A DNA stretch of 64,000 nucleotides from Streptomyces sp. ISL-94 (lineage in GTDB: Bacteria > Actinomycetota > Actinomycetes > Streptomycetales > Streptomycetaceae): contig NZ_JAGGOZ010000053.1 in the NCBI RefSeq assembly GCF_018614075.1, positions 1 through 64,000 of the forward strand. Direction: 5' to 3'. Made by a program: the position numbers and the translations under genes. A model generated the notes under the pieces. That model was not told the DNA's origin, ran no database searches, and saw nothing but the letters and a program-made list of their open reading frames with translations. Below are positions 53,600 through 62,406 of this stretch, piece after piece. How positions within the stretch are numbered: the stretch's first letter is position 1; each line of letters opens with the position of its first letter.

Positions 53600-53990
53600 G
53601 ATCCGCGGAATGACCCGCAGCACGACACCGTGCCGCGGGCTCGACCCACGAGCCGCTCCGCATCCACCTCGCACAGCACCCCGGTACGGCCGCGATGGCG
53701 AAGCACCCTTGCTTCCGCGGTCAGCCGTTCGGCCTCGGCACAGGCGGCGGATCGGGCCCGGCAGATCACCCCGACGCAGGGATGCCGGCCAGCCGGCGGG
53801 AGACGGTCTCGATACTGCGGTCGCGCGTCGAGATAGTTCCGCTGGAGGGGCAGTCGGCCCGGTCGGTCGTGGTGGCGGCCTGGACGGCCACGAGATCACC
53901 GCGGATGTTCACGGTGTCGAGTGCGACGTCGTCGGCCTGGTGGAACCAGAGGTCTTGGAGAAGCGCGTCTGTCACCGACCACTCATGATC
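53600..53990 (-). pseudogene. ISL3-family transposase N-terminal remnant
   Basis: Read leftwards from 53985: TDALLQDLWFHQADDVALDT, VNIRGDLVAVQAATTTDRAD and CPSSGTISTRDRSIETVSRR (one Cys of the N-terminal zinc ribbon mutated to Ser), then in another frame LTAEARVLRHRGRTGVL. This follows the zinc-ribbon domain of ISL3 transposases but is frameshifted and lacks the DDE core. Confidence 0.6.
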
Positions 53991-54483
53991 GCGGCTTCGG
54001 TGACGCTCTGTGGCTCTGGCATGGAAAGTGATCCAGAGCCACTTTTCACCCGTCACCGACAGACGAGTACGCCGACACCAGGCGATGAATCGATTTCGCG
54101 AGGGCGGTCAGCGTCGAATGTTGACGTCCGCGATGACGCGCCGAGCACGGGCCGATGCCCCAGGCGCCACCTGCTACCAGCGCTGCCCTCACTGGGTGCC
54201 CGCTCCCACTGGCAAGAACGCTGGTCTTCCACCCCGGAGAGGGCCGGGTCGGCAACGGGAAGAGTGATCTCGGCGGGGGCTGTGGGCCGAAAGCCGGGCA
54301 TCTCCAGGGCGGCGTGCTGTGGCCAGTTCTTCGGCAAGGCCGCTGTCTACTGCCGCCGAATTCCTGACTCAAGTCACGAGGTCTTCGATGGCCTGGGATC
54401 CTTACGAGGCACAAAGCGCTGTTCCCTACGCTCGTCGGGGAGCGCGGGTACTGGACCGGCTTCTGCAGAGGGAGTGTCAGCCT
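53991..54483. other. gene-poor stretch before the sulfatase
   Basis: No supported gene. The sulfatase frame is open back to 54319 but without conserved sequence. The sulfatase promoter should be here. Confidence 0.5.
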
Positions 54484-55914
54484 GTGAACCGTTCTCCTCA
54501 CGTCATCGTCGTGCTCACCGATCAGCAGCGATGGGACACTACCGGCGTGCACGGCAACCCGGCTGACGTCACTCCCGAGTTCGATGCCATTGCCCTCGAG
54601 GGAACACACTTCGTCCAGGCCATCACTCCACAACCGGTGTGCGCCCCCGCGCGGGCCGCCCTGCAAACGGGGTGCTGGCCGACCACCACCGGTGTCTTCC
54701 GCAACGGCGTACCCCTGCCGGGCGGCCAGCCCACCCTTGCCTCGGTGTTCGCCGACGCCGGGTACGTCACCGGATACATCGGAAAGTGGCATCTGGGCGG
54801 TGCTGATGCGGCGCAGGCCGGCCCTGTTCCGGCCACACGCCGGGGCGGGTACCAGCATTGGCTCGCCAGCGACCTGCTGGAGTTCACCTCGAACGCGTAT
54901 CGCACCATCCTGTGGGACGAAGCCGGCAAGCCGGTGCGACTCGTCGGCTACCGCTCGGACGCGCTGATGGACGCCGCTGTCCGGTTCGTGGCAGACCACC
55001 ACGGCCGTCCATTCCTGCTGTTCATCTCCTTGCTGGAACCCCACCACCAGAACGCCACGGACGATTACCCAGCTCCTGCTGGCTACCGGGAGCGCTACGA
55101 AGGCCGCTGGATGCCCGCGGACCTCGCGGCACTCTCCGCGCACGCACCACAGGGCGGCGCGCACCGCCATCTCGGCGGCTACCTCGGCCAGATCAAACGC
55201 GTTGACGAAGGTGTCGGGCGCCTGAGGGACGCCTTGCGAAGCCTGGACCTCGCCGACCAGACCGTGCTCGCCTGGACCGCCGACCACGGTTCTCATTTCC
55301 GTACTCGCAATGAGGAGTACAAACGCTCCGCACACGACGCGTCCGTGCGTGTCCCGCTGGCACTGACCGGGCCTGGATTCACCGGCGGCGGCCGCGTCAC
55401 CCGGCCGGTCAGCACGGTGGACCTGGCCCCGACTCTCATCCACGCCGCCGGCCTGCCTGTCCCCGAGACGATGCAAGGCGCTTCACTGTTGCCATTGGTC
55501 CGCGGAGGCAAGGACTCCCACCGGCCGCAGGAGGTCTACATCCAGATCAGCGAGTCCCACCTCGGCCGGGCCGTGCGCACCGACCGCTGGAAGTACGCGG
55601 TGGCAGCCCCAGAGGCCGACCCGTGGCGGGAGGCGCAGTCCCCGTACTACCAAGAGACGGAACTGTACGACCTGCACAGCGACCCCTATGAACTGGAAAA
55701 TCTGATAGGGCTCATCTCTCACCGAAAAATAACCGATGGCTTGCGCAGTGCACTCATCGCGTGGATAGCTCGTGCCGGTGAGGGAAACGCCACCATCACC
55801 CCGGCTCCCGAACGCACCCTGGAGGGACGCGCCCCGCAAGCCCAGGTAGCCTCACTGCCATGGGATGAGCTGCCCTTCGCCCACCGGGCTGCAGACCCGG
55901 ACCCCAGCTGCTGA
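54484..55914 (+). CDS. sulfatase (alkaline phosphatase superfamily, formylglycine type)
   Basis: A 476-residue sulfatase. HVIVVLTDQQRWDTTGVHGN supplies the first metal Asp; CAPAR at residues 53-57 is the CxPxR-type site whose Cys53 becomes formylglycine; GYIGKWHLGG and TVLAWTADHGSH carry further metal and substrate ligands. It would hydrolyse a sulfate ester, probably choline-sulfate- or arylsulfate-like. No export signal, so cytoplasmic. GTG 54484 has GGAG 9 nt upstream. No sulfatase-maturing enzyme is in the window. Confidence 0.9.
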   Translation: MNRSPHVIVVLTDQQRWDTTGVHGNPADVTPEFDAIALEGTHFVQAITPQPVCAPARAALQTGCWPTTTGVFRNGVPLPGGQPTLASVFADAGYVTGYIGKWHLGGADAAQAGPVPATRRGGYQHWLASDLLEFTSNAYRTILWDEAGKPVRLVGYRSDALMDAAVRFVADHHGRPFLLFISLLEPHHQNATDDYPAPAGYRERYEGRWMPADLAALSAHAPQGGAHRHLGGYLGQIKRVDEGVGRLRDALRSLDLADQTVLAWTADHGSHFRTRNEEYKRSAHDASVRVPLALTGPGFTGGGRVTRPVSTVDLAPTLIHAAGLPVPETMQGASLLPLVRGGKDSHRPQEVYIQISESHLGRAVRTDRWKYAVAAPEADPWREAQSPYYQETELYDLHSDPYELENLIGLISHRKITDGLRSALIAWIARAGEGNATITPAPERTLEGRAPQAQVASLPWDELPFAHRAADPDPSC

Positions 55915-56048
55915 CGGACCGAGAGGCCCGATGCGGGCGCTGAACCGGTGTGGGCCGGTCAGGACCGCATGGACGTCGGCATGCCGGGTTACCAGCCATC
56001 CGGGCACGCCGTTGGCGAAGCGGGTCCACAGCACCGGCCCGTCGCGTG
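55912..56048 (-). pseudogene. cytochrome P450 N-terminal scrap
   Basis: Reading leftwards, DGPVLWTRFANGVPGWLVTR followed by HADVHAVLTGPHRFSARIGP matches residues about 35-80 of actinobacterial P450s. Nothing of the heme-binding region is present. Confidence 0.7.
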
Positions 56049-56340
56049 GAGGGCGGGCCGATGAAGGAGGACGGCCGGTTTCGATCCCGCCAGGGCCACG
56101 GCCACGGTCATTTCGGACCTCGGCACGGTCACCGGGCCCGGGACCACGGGCGCTCGCGGTCGTCTCCGAGCCCGGCGGTACGAACGCCCGCCGGATGCTC
56201 CTGTCCGGCGCCGCGGATTGCAGTTCGCGATGATCAGCGCCGCCCCCGCGACAGCCGGGCAGCGGGCGGCCGTGCAGCAGGAACGCGGCCGATGGGCGGC
56301 AGCCGCGCGCCTCAGACGAATGCCGGTGAGCACCCGGAAG

Positions 56341-57228
56341 TCAGGGTGCGGAGCGCTCGTGGAAGTGGCGCAACGCGAAGTCGGCGAAGGCGAGCGCGGC
56401 TGCGGACTCGTAGGCGTCCCTGTGCCGCACCAGTCTCAGTTCCCGGTGGCAGTCCGGCGCCGCCAGCCGCGCCCAGGCCACGATCTCCCGCGTCCCGGAC
56501 TCCCGGGCCATGGCGGGGACCAGCGCCACCCCCAGGCCGGCGGCGACCAGGTCGAGGACCGCACCGGGCTCGTCGCCCTCGCAGACGACCAGCGGCCGTA
56601 CCCCGGCCGCGGCGAAGATCCGGTCGGCGAGCACCCGTTGCCAGTGCCCCGGGCCGGGCGTGACGAACGGCTCCCCGTCCAGCGTGGCCACCTCGACCCC
56701 CTCCCGCCCGGCCAGCCGGTGCCCGGCGGGCACAGCGAGCAGGACTTCCTCGCGCAGCAGCACGACCGAGGTCAGGGCGGCTCCGGCCAGCGGCTGCGAG
56801 GCGAAGCACAGATCCACCTCGCGCGCCCGCAGCTGACGTACCATCACCTCGGCGGGCGACTGGCGCAGTCGTACGTCGACACCGGGATGGGCGGCCCGGA
56901 AGGCCGACAGCACCCCGGTGAGGGTCAGCAGCGTCTCGGCGGCCAAGGTCACACTCCCGCCGTCCCCGCGCGCCGCGTCCGCCAGCTCGCGGCGCCCGTC
57001 GTCGAGTTCACCCAGCGCCCGCTCCACCCGGCGCAGGAAGGCCGCGCCGTGCCGGTTGAGCCGGATCCGGCGGCCCCGGCGGTCGAAGAGCGGTACGCCC
57101 AGCTCCGCCTCCAGCCGGGCGATCGTCCGGCTCACCGAGGGCTGGGCGACCCGCAGTTCATCGGCGGCGCGGCTGATGTGCTCGTGGCGCGCGACGATCT
57201 GGAAACAGCGCAGCGACAGCAGGTCCAT
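56341..57228 (-). CDS. LysR-family transcriptional regulator
   Basis: A 295-residue LysR regulator. N-terminal winged HTH MDLLSLRCFQIVARHEHISR, AADELRVAQPSVSRTIARLE; then a substrate-binding domain with VDLCFASQPLAGAALTSVVL and VLDLVAAGLGVALVPAMARE. ATG 57228 fits the usual N-terminus; the frame is open further upstream. It is divergent from an acyl-CoA ligase 131 bp away, which it probably controls together with its own gene. Confidence 0.92.
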   Translation of the reverse strand: MDLLSLRCFQIVARHEHISRAADELRVAQPSVSRTIARLEAELGVPLFDRRGRRIRLNRHGAAFLRRVERALGELDDGRRELADAARGDGGSVTLAAETLLTLTGVLSAFRAAHPGVDVRLRQSPAEVMVRQLRAREVDLCFASQPLAGAALTSVVLLREEVLLAVPAGHRLAGREGVEVATLDGEPFVTPGPGHWQRVLADRIFAAAGVRPLVVCEGDEPGAVLDLVAAGLGVALVPAMARESGTREIVAWARLAAPDCHRELRLVRHRDAYESAAALAFADFALRHFHERSAP

Positions 57229-57259
57229 CCGCCCCCCCTCATAACCTCCGAGGCATTTT

Positions 57260-57291
57260 CTCATCTCGGAACTGGTCTTGGATTGGATGAG
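57260..57291. promoter_or_regulatory. candidate LysR operator
   Basis: CTCATC (57260-57265) and GATGAG (57286-57291) form an inverted pair around an interior of 20 nt midway between the divergent regulator and ligase genes. Spacing is plausible for a LysR tetramer. Confidence 0.4.
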
Positions 57292-57359
57292 TGCACCGCC
57301 TCTAGCCTCCAGGAGACACCGGGAAAACCGCTCCCCGTCACATACCAGGAGGCGCTCAC

Positions 57360-58901
57360 ATGCCCGAGAACCCGTCTCACCCGTACGAGAGTTACGTCGA
57401 CGCTGTACTGGCTGTCCTTGCACGTGCTCCAGGCCGCGCCGCGATCGTCTCCGCGGAGGGCCGTACGGTCTCGGCCGGGGAGTTCGCCGACCGGGTCCAC
57501 GGCGCGGCTGCGGCGCTGGCGGCCCACGGCGTCGGCCGGGCGGCCACCGTCTGCCTCCTCACCGGCAACCGGCCGGAAGCGCTCGTCGCCCGCTACGCGG
57601 CCAATCTCCTGGGAGCCCGCGTGGTCCACCTCGACCGGGCCACGGCCGCCGGGACGCAGGCGGCGATCGTGGAGAGCACGGGCGCCACCGCCCTGATCGT
57701 CGATCCCGAGGCGCGCGCCGCGGCCGAGGCCCTGCTCGCCATGGCCTCCGCGCCGGCCGCGCCCCCCGTGCTGACACTCGGCGCCGAATCCCCAGCCGGT
57801 GACCCGCAGGAGCCTTCCCGCGTACACGGCGCCGCGCGGTCCACGGACGACTGGTGCATCCGCTTCACGGGAGGCAGCACCGGCGCCCCCAAGGGCGTCC
57901 CGATGGCGCACGGGCCCTACCGGAGCATGCTGGCCCGGCTCGTCGAGCGCATCCCCGCCGATGAGCGGCCCCGTCTCCTGGCCTGCACTTCGCTCGCGCA
58001 CATGGCCGGCATCCTCGCCGACGTCACACTGCTGGCCGCGGGCACCGTCGTCCTGCGGCACTCCTTCGACCCGCAGAACGTCCTGGCCGCCCTCGGCCGG
58101 GAACGCATCTCCGACCTGTGGCTGCTGCCGCCGCTGCTGTACGAGCTACTGGACCACCCGGCCCTGCCCGGCACAGACGTGTCGAGCCTGCGCCGCCTCT
58201 TCTACGGGGGCACGGCGGCGTCGGCCGGGCGGCTCCGCCGGGCCGCGGAGGTGTTCGGCCCCGTGCTGCACGGCTGGTACGGACAGACGGAGACCGGCAC
58301 CGTCTCCGAAGTCCTGCCGCACGAGCACACGGTGACCGGCCCCGACGGGCGGATCACGGCAGGTCGCCCGGACCCCGGGGTGGAGATCGAGATCCGCGAT
58401 CCGGCGGGGACGGTCCTGCCGGCCGGATCGACCGGTGAGGTCCACGTCCGTACGCCCATGGTCATGGCCGGCTACTGGCTCCGGCCCGACCTGACCGCGC
58501 GGGTGCTGCGCGACGGCTGGGTGGGCACCGGGGACGTGGGCCTCTTGGATGCCGACGGGTACCTGCACATCGTCGACCGGCTGAAGGACGCGGTCGTTGT
58601 CGTGGGGGGCCACGTGTATCCGGCGGAGCTGGAGCAGGTGCTGCTCACCCACCCCGCGGTCGCCCAGTGCGCGGCGTTCGGCACCCGGGACGCGGACGAG
58701 CGGGAGGAACTCCACGTCGCGGTCGTCCCGGCGCCAGGACACCGTCCGGACCGCGAGATGCTCCGCGGGTTCGTCACCGAGCGGATGGGCTCGATGTACG
58801 CCCCGGCCGCGGTTCACTTGGTACGCCAACTGCCCCGCACGGCGGCCGGCAAGCCCGACAGGAACGCCCTGCGGGCGGCTCTGGTCACGGATGCGCGGTA
58901 G
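57360..58901 (+). CDS. acyl-CoA synthetase/AMP-dependent ligase
   Basis: A 513-residue ANL-superfamily enzyme that adenylates a carboxylic acid and usually transfers it to CoA. The P-loop FTGGSTGAPKGV is at residues 169-180; HGWYGQTETGTVSE, GYWLRPDLTARVLRDGWVGT, GDVGLLDADGYLHIVDRLKD and the C-terminal catalytic Lys in PRTAAGKPDRNAL are all present. It is divergent from the LysR regulator. The substrate cannot be read from the sequence; no dehydrogenase or thioesterase neighbours. Confidence 0.92.
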   Translation: MPENPSHPYESYVDAVLAVLARAPGRAAIVSAEGRTVSAGEFADRVHGAAAALAAHGVGRAATVCLLTGNRPEALVARYAANLLGARVVHLDRATAAGTQAAIVESTGATALIVDPEARAAAEALLAMASAPAAPPVLTLGAESPAGDPQEPSRVHGAARSTDDWCIRFTGGSTGAPKGVPMAHGPYRSMLARLVERIPADERPRLLACTSLAHMAGILADVTLLAAGTVVLRHSFDPQNVLAALGRERISDLWLLPPLLYELLDHPALPGTDVSSLRRLFYGGTAASAGRLRRAAEVFGPVLHGWYGQTETGTVSEVLPHEHTVTGPDGRITAGRPDPGVEIEIRDPAGTVLPAGSTGEVHVRTPMVMAGYWLRPDLTARVLRDGWVGTGDVGLLDADGYLHIVDRLKDAVVVVGGHVYPAELEQVLLTHPAVAQCAAFGTRDADEREELHVAVVPAPGHRPDREMLRGFVTERMGSMYAPAAVHLVRQLPRTAAGKPDRNALRAALVTDAR

Positions 58902-59090
58902 GAGCCGCGGAGGCCGGGCCGTCCCCGCGGGGGCCCAGTCCTTCGAAGGCGAGGTCGAGGAAGCGGCGCCAGTCGCCGCTGCCGGCCCGGATGATCCCGG
59001 AGAGGCCCCCGACGAGCATGTAGACGTCCGCAACGGTGAGGTCCGCCCGAAGGGTGGCCGCGGCCCGCCCCTGGTAGATCAGTGTTCGCC
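58885..59090 (-). pseudogene. TetR-family regulator C-terminal fragment
   Basis: Reading leftwards, LIYQGRAAATLRADLTVADV, YMLVGGLSGIIRAGSGDWRR and FLDLAFEGLGPRGDGPASAA match the end of actinobacterial TetR regulators. The HTH and most of the ligand domain are missing. Its stop lies 15 nt inside the end of the acyl-CoA ligase gene on the other strand. Confidence 0.75.
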
Positions 59091-59300
59091 CTCCTGCCGC
59101 GCGGAGTTCCGCACGCCCTGCGCCGCGCCTCCGACCCGCCGCCGCGCGTCCTGCAGATCTCCTCGCCCGGAGGCTGGGAGCACTATGTCGAGGACCTGAT
59201 CGAGGCTGGTCCCGCGGTGTTCACCGAGGGGCAGTTGGACCCCGCGAAGATCAACCCCATCGCCGGCAAGTACCACATCAGCTACGAAGAACAGACGTGA
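59082..59300 (+). pseudogene. cupin-domain protein C-terminal fragment
   Basis: FALLPRGVPHALRRASDPPP, RVLQISSPGGWEHYVEDLIE and LDPAKINPIAGKYHISYEEQ match the end of quercetin-dioxygenase-like cupins. Only about 70 residues remain of about 150. It abuts the TetR fragment head to head at about 59090, so both lost their 5' parts at one junction. Confidence 0.7.
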
Positions 59301-59788
59301 CCCGCGACTCCCGGCGGCAGCCCGACGTCGTACGGGTTCCGCTGGTGGAGGGCGTCCAGAGCAGCCGGTTCGTCGCCGGAGAAGTGCAGTGCGCCCACAG
59401 CCACGTTGACGGCGAGGTGTTGCCCGTCGCCGGTGCTGGGAATGGCCGGCACATGCCGCGGTACAGCGTCCACGGTAGGCGTACCTGCGTGTTGCTCACT
59501 GCGTGCGTCCGCGCGGCGCGATCGGGTCGTCCAGCGCTTCCACCCTGTTCTGTGACCCCCGTGCATACCCCTCATGACTACGTGAGAGGTCAGGATGTCG
59601 CGCGGGCGGGGCACTTTCTCTTCCACCGCTGCCGCGTCAACAGCGCTCCGCGGGGCCGGAGGCACGACGCCAGACCGGGTGGGGGCCGCCTGGGGTGCGC
59701 TGTCGATACCTCTCAAGTCTTCGCCGACGCCGGTCGGTCGATGCGGGTCCGTGGAACCGGGGCATCCTGCCGGACGTCTTCAGTGATC
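59301..59788. other. gene-poor stretch
   Basis: No gene is supported. A minus frame around 59300-59470 (LAVNVAVGALHFSGDEPAAL, DALHQRNPYDVGLPPGVAGH) has coding-like composition and may be a further fragment I cannot name. Confidence 0.45.
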
Positions 59789-60283
59789 ATGATTGGTGAT
59801 GCGGACGAGATGATCGACGACTGGGATTCGATTTGGCAGGGGTACTTCCTCGGGGAGCACGACGAGACCCTTCTGGAGTGCGTGGAGCGGCTCAACGGCG
59901 CGCGGGCTGCCCGGCCGCGTGATCCGGATGTCACGGCGTTCTACACGCTGGGCCTGGTGTGGACGCACGGCCATGCCGTGTACGACGCGGATCCCGAGGT
60001 GGCGCGGCGGGTCGTGGCAGCGCTGTCGGCAGCCGCCTTGGACTCCACCGTCGCGCAGGCCGCGTGCCACCACGCGGGTCATCCGTGCGATGACGACCTG
60101 AGCGTGCACCTGGAGTCCTTCGAGATGCTGTTGTCGCTGCTGGCCGGGGGCTCCGACTCCACGTGGGAGGGCCTCGAAGCGAAGGGCGGAAATCCCGACC
60201 CGGCATCCGGCTGGCGCTGCCCGCGCAACGTGGCGGGTTTCGCCCTGGCGGCCGCCGGGGAGATCGAGCGGCACCGCCGGTAG
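59789..60283 (+). CDS. hypothetical protein
   Basis: A 164-residue acidic, soluble, mainly helical protein: DWDSIWQGYFLGEHDETLLE, ARRVVAALSAAALDSTVAQA and HLESFEMLLSLLAGGSDSTW. I do not recognise the family. The size and acidic composition would suit an immunity protein, but no toxin gene is adjacent, so this is only a suggestion. ATG 59789 has no clear ribosome site. Confidence 0.55.
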   Translation: MIGDADEMIDDWDSIWQGYFLGEHDETLLECVERLNGARAARPRDPDVTAFYTLGLVWTHGHAVYDADPEVARRVVAALSAAALDSTVAQAACHHAGHPCDDDLSVHLESFEMLLSLLAGGSDSTWEGLEAKGGNPDPASGWRCPRNVAGFALAAAGEIERHRR

Positions 60284-60877
60284 CGCCGCGCGTACGGCCC
60301 TCCTGGCAGGGGCGGACGGAGAGCGAGCAGGCCCGCGCCAAGGCGGGGCGGTCCTGCGAGCGTGCAGGGTTCAACGCGGGGATGCCATGGTTCCTGTGTC
60401 TCACCGGCGCGAGCGACGATCTGGTCGATCATGGCCACCTGGTCACGGGTCTCCCAGGCCTGAAGGCACGGAGCCCTTTCCAGCCTGACTGCGGCGGTGA
60501 GGCGCTGGAGGTGGCCAGCTGTACGGAACGACGAAGCTCCTGGTAGACGGGTTCTCGACCAAGATCACCCGTGTCCGCCAGGAGCTTCGCGTGCTTGTCT
60601 ACCCTCGTCGATCGATCTGTCCAGCGGCACCCTGCGCTTCCTGACCACGCGGCTCCGTGCCCGGCAGCGAAAGATCGGGACCCGCTGCCGATCGACCGGA
60701 TCGCCGCCGACACCCCGAACCACTAAGCCCGCCACGCTGGTCGACGGCACGGCGCATGAAGCGGGCCCGCCGGGTCTCGTCGACCGGCAGGCTGGTCGAC
60801 GAGCTGCCCGACGTGCCGGGCGCGGCCGTGCGCCGGGGCCGGGACGTGCTCCAGCCCCTACGTTCGGAGGCGACGGA
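60284..60877. other. gene-poor stretch with an IS5-type remnant
   Basis: Apart from the IS remnant at 60532-60700 no gene is supported. A short plus frame from 60756 (MKRARRVSSTGRLVDELPDV) is not recognisable. Confidence 0.5.
60532..60700 (+). mobile_element. IS5-family remnant: end repeat and transposase N-terminus
   Basis: CGAAGCTCCTGG (60532-60543) and CCAGGAGCTTCG (60578-60589) form a 12-bp inverted repeat, with ACGGGT/ACCCGT nested inside. Immediately after, a frameshifted IDLSSGTLRFLTTRLRARQR matches the start of Streptomyces IS5-type transposases. The element is otherwise lost. Confidence 0.6.
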
Positions 60878-61354
60878 TCAGCCGCACCGGATCGGCCCGG
60901 TGTTGAGGCGGTAGGTCACTCCGCCCCGGACCAGCGAGCCGCTCACGCTGATGCATTGCCCCGTCGAGTCGAACCAGGTGTACAGCGGCCCGGCGTAGTA
61001 GCGGTGGTTGGCCGGATGCTCCTTCGGCGGGTCGATGGAGTAGTCGCCGCTCTCGTCGAAGATGGCCAGGGTGATGTGTGAGGCGAGGCCGTCGTAGGGG
61101 CTGGACCAGAACTTCACGCAGTTCTGTTTGGTCGAACTGTTCCAGTAGGTGCGCGCGTAGCCGCCCCCGTTGCGCCCCGCCGGACTCTTGGCCCAGTACG
61201 TGATGCCGTCCCAGCTGCCGGTGCACTGCTCGGCGGCAGGGGCAGCGGCCGGCGCCGCCTGGGCGGTGGGGGAGACAACCAGACCGAGCAGCAGCGCCAT
61301 GACGCCGACGCCCAACAGCTGCGGTTTGTGTAACCGCTTCTTCAACCGCTTCAT
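60878..61354 (-). CDS. secreted protein, spore-associated protein A (SapA)-like
   Basis: A 158-residue exported protein. A signal peptide of about 33 residues (KKRLHKPQLLGVGVMALLLG, ending AQA) precedes a mature domain with four Cys (44, 79, 134, 157) likely to form two disulfides. NSSTKQNCVKFWSS and RYYAGPLYTWFDSTGQCISV resemble the C-terminal half of SapA-type spore-associated proteins; the similarity is moderate. The second Met of ATGCGGATG (61354) suits the AGGAG site. Alternative: an unrelated small secreted beta-protein. Confidence 0.75.
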   Translation of the reverse strand: MKRLKKRLHKPQLLGVGVMALLLGLVVSPTAQAAPAAAPAAEQCTGSWDGITYWAKSPAGRNGGGYARTYWNSSTKQNCVKFWSSPYDGLASHITLAIFDESGDYSIDPPKEHPANHRYYAGPLYTWFDSTGQCISVSGSLVRGGVTYRLNTGPIRCG

Positions 61355-61599
61355 CCGCATCTCCTGGTGGTCAGATGCCGTCGACCCGGTTCGTCCAAGC
61401 CGTGCTCGGTACGCTCCGCCCCTCATGGACCCGGCACCCGACGTTTCACGAAATCTCCACCGAATTGCATCGGCCCGCCGAGCCTGCCGACTCGCAGTGC
61501 TCATCGGACCTGCCCGCCTAGGGAGGACTGCGACGATATTCGACTTCGTCGGCAGAACGGTCATCTCGCCCGCCGCGCAGCCGGAGCCGGGGTCGGCTG

Positions 61600-62105
61600 T
61601 GAGCGCGGACGCGCGCAACATGTGGGGGGCGTTGACCGAAGGCCTGGCAGTGCCCAACGACCTGAACCTGTCCGGCCGGCGGGAGGCCCTGGCCCAGCTC
61701 GGCTTCGGCGAGGCGGCGAGCAACCGGCTGGTGTCGGTGGCGCGGGACTACACCGGCTCGGAGCGGGAGACCGGCCTGCTGGTGAGCGCCCGCCAATGGC
61801 CCCTGCCCGCCGTCGGCATGGCGAACGTCGCCTGCGGCCCGGAGGGCGAGCAGGGCCTGCGGGAGCGGCTGAAGGCGGGGCTCATTGGTGTGAACGAAGC
61901 CGATGATCTAGACGACCGGCAATGGGCTGCTGTCTGCTTCCACCTCTTCCCCGAGTGGATCGGCCGGGCAGCCGGATGGCTCGCCGACGGCACGATGCAC
62001 ACCGAGCAGACCGTGTTCGAAGGCATCGACCGGGCCCCGGCCGCCTTCCTCGGCATGATGCGCGGCGCCAACACCGGCAAGATGCTCGTCCGGCTGGACG
62101 GGTGA
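61600..62105 (+). pseudogene. chimeric remnant ending in an MDR-type NADP-dependent oxidoreductase tail
   Basis: The last 60 residues, EWIGRAAGWLADGTMHTEQT, VFEGIDRAPAAFLGMMRGAN and TGKMLVRL, are the characteristic end of medium-chain NADP-dependent oxidoreductases. The preceding 105 residues (MWGALTEGLAVPNDLNLSGR, RLVSVARDYTGSERETGLLV) do not belong to that family; I do not recognise them. The frame is continuous, so a fusion protein could be made, but the catalytic and cofactor domains are missing. Confidence 0.55.
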
Positions 62106-62110
62106 CGGCC

Positions 62111-62340
62111 ATGACGACAGGGAGGACGACGGAGAGGACGACGGGCATGACGACAGCCGTGGCCGGGCACGCGCTGCTGGTCTTCGCCCACCCGCGCGGC
62201 GACTCCCTCACCGCGCAGATCGCACGGCGCAGCCGCTAGCGCCTCGCGGCCGACGGGTACACCGTCGACATGCTCGACCTGTACGCCGAGGGGTCCATCG
62301 CGCCGTCCAGGCCGTCGCCATCATTGCGCAACCTCGCCCT
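62111..62340 (+). pseudogene. NAD(P)H oxidoreductase (flavodoxin-like) remnant with in-frame stop
   Basis: GHALLVFAHPRGDSLTAQIA RRSR is followed by a TAG stop (62237-62239) and then, in the same frame, RLAADGYTVDMLDLYAEG, the start of a KefF/NQO-type flavodoxin-like oxidoreductase. After about 70 residues homology ends. It begins 5 nt after the oxidoreductase tail. Confidence 0.65.
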
Positions 62341-62406
62341 CGCCGGATGAAGACAGCAGGTCAAGCACCACTTCTGCCGGCCCGAACGGACCTTCCGCAA
62401 CAGGGC

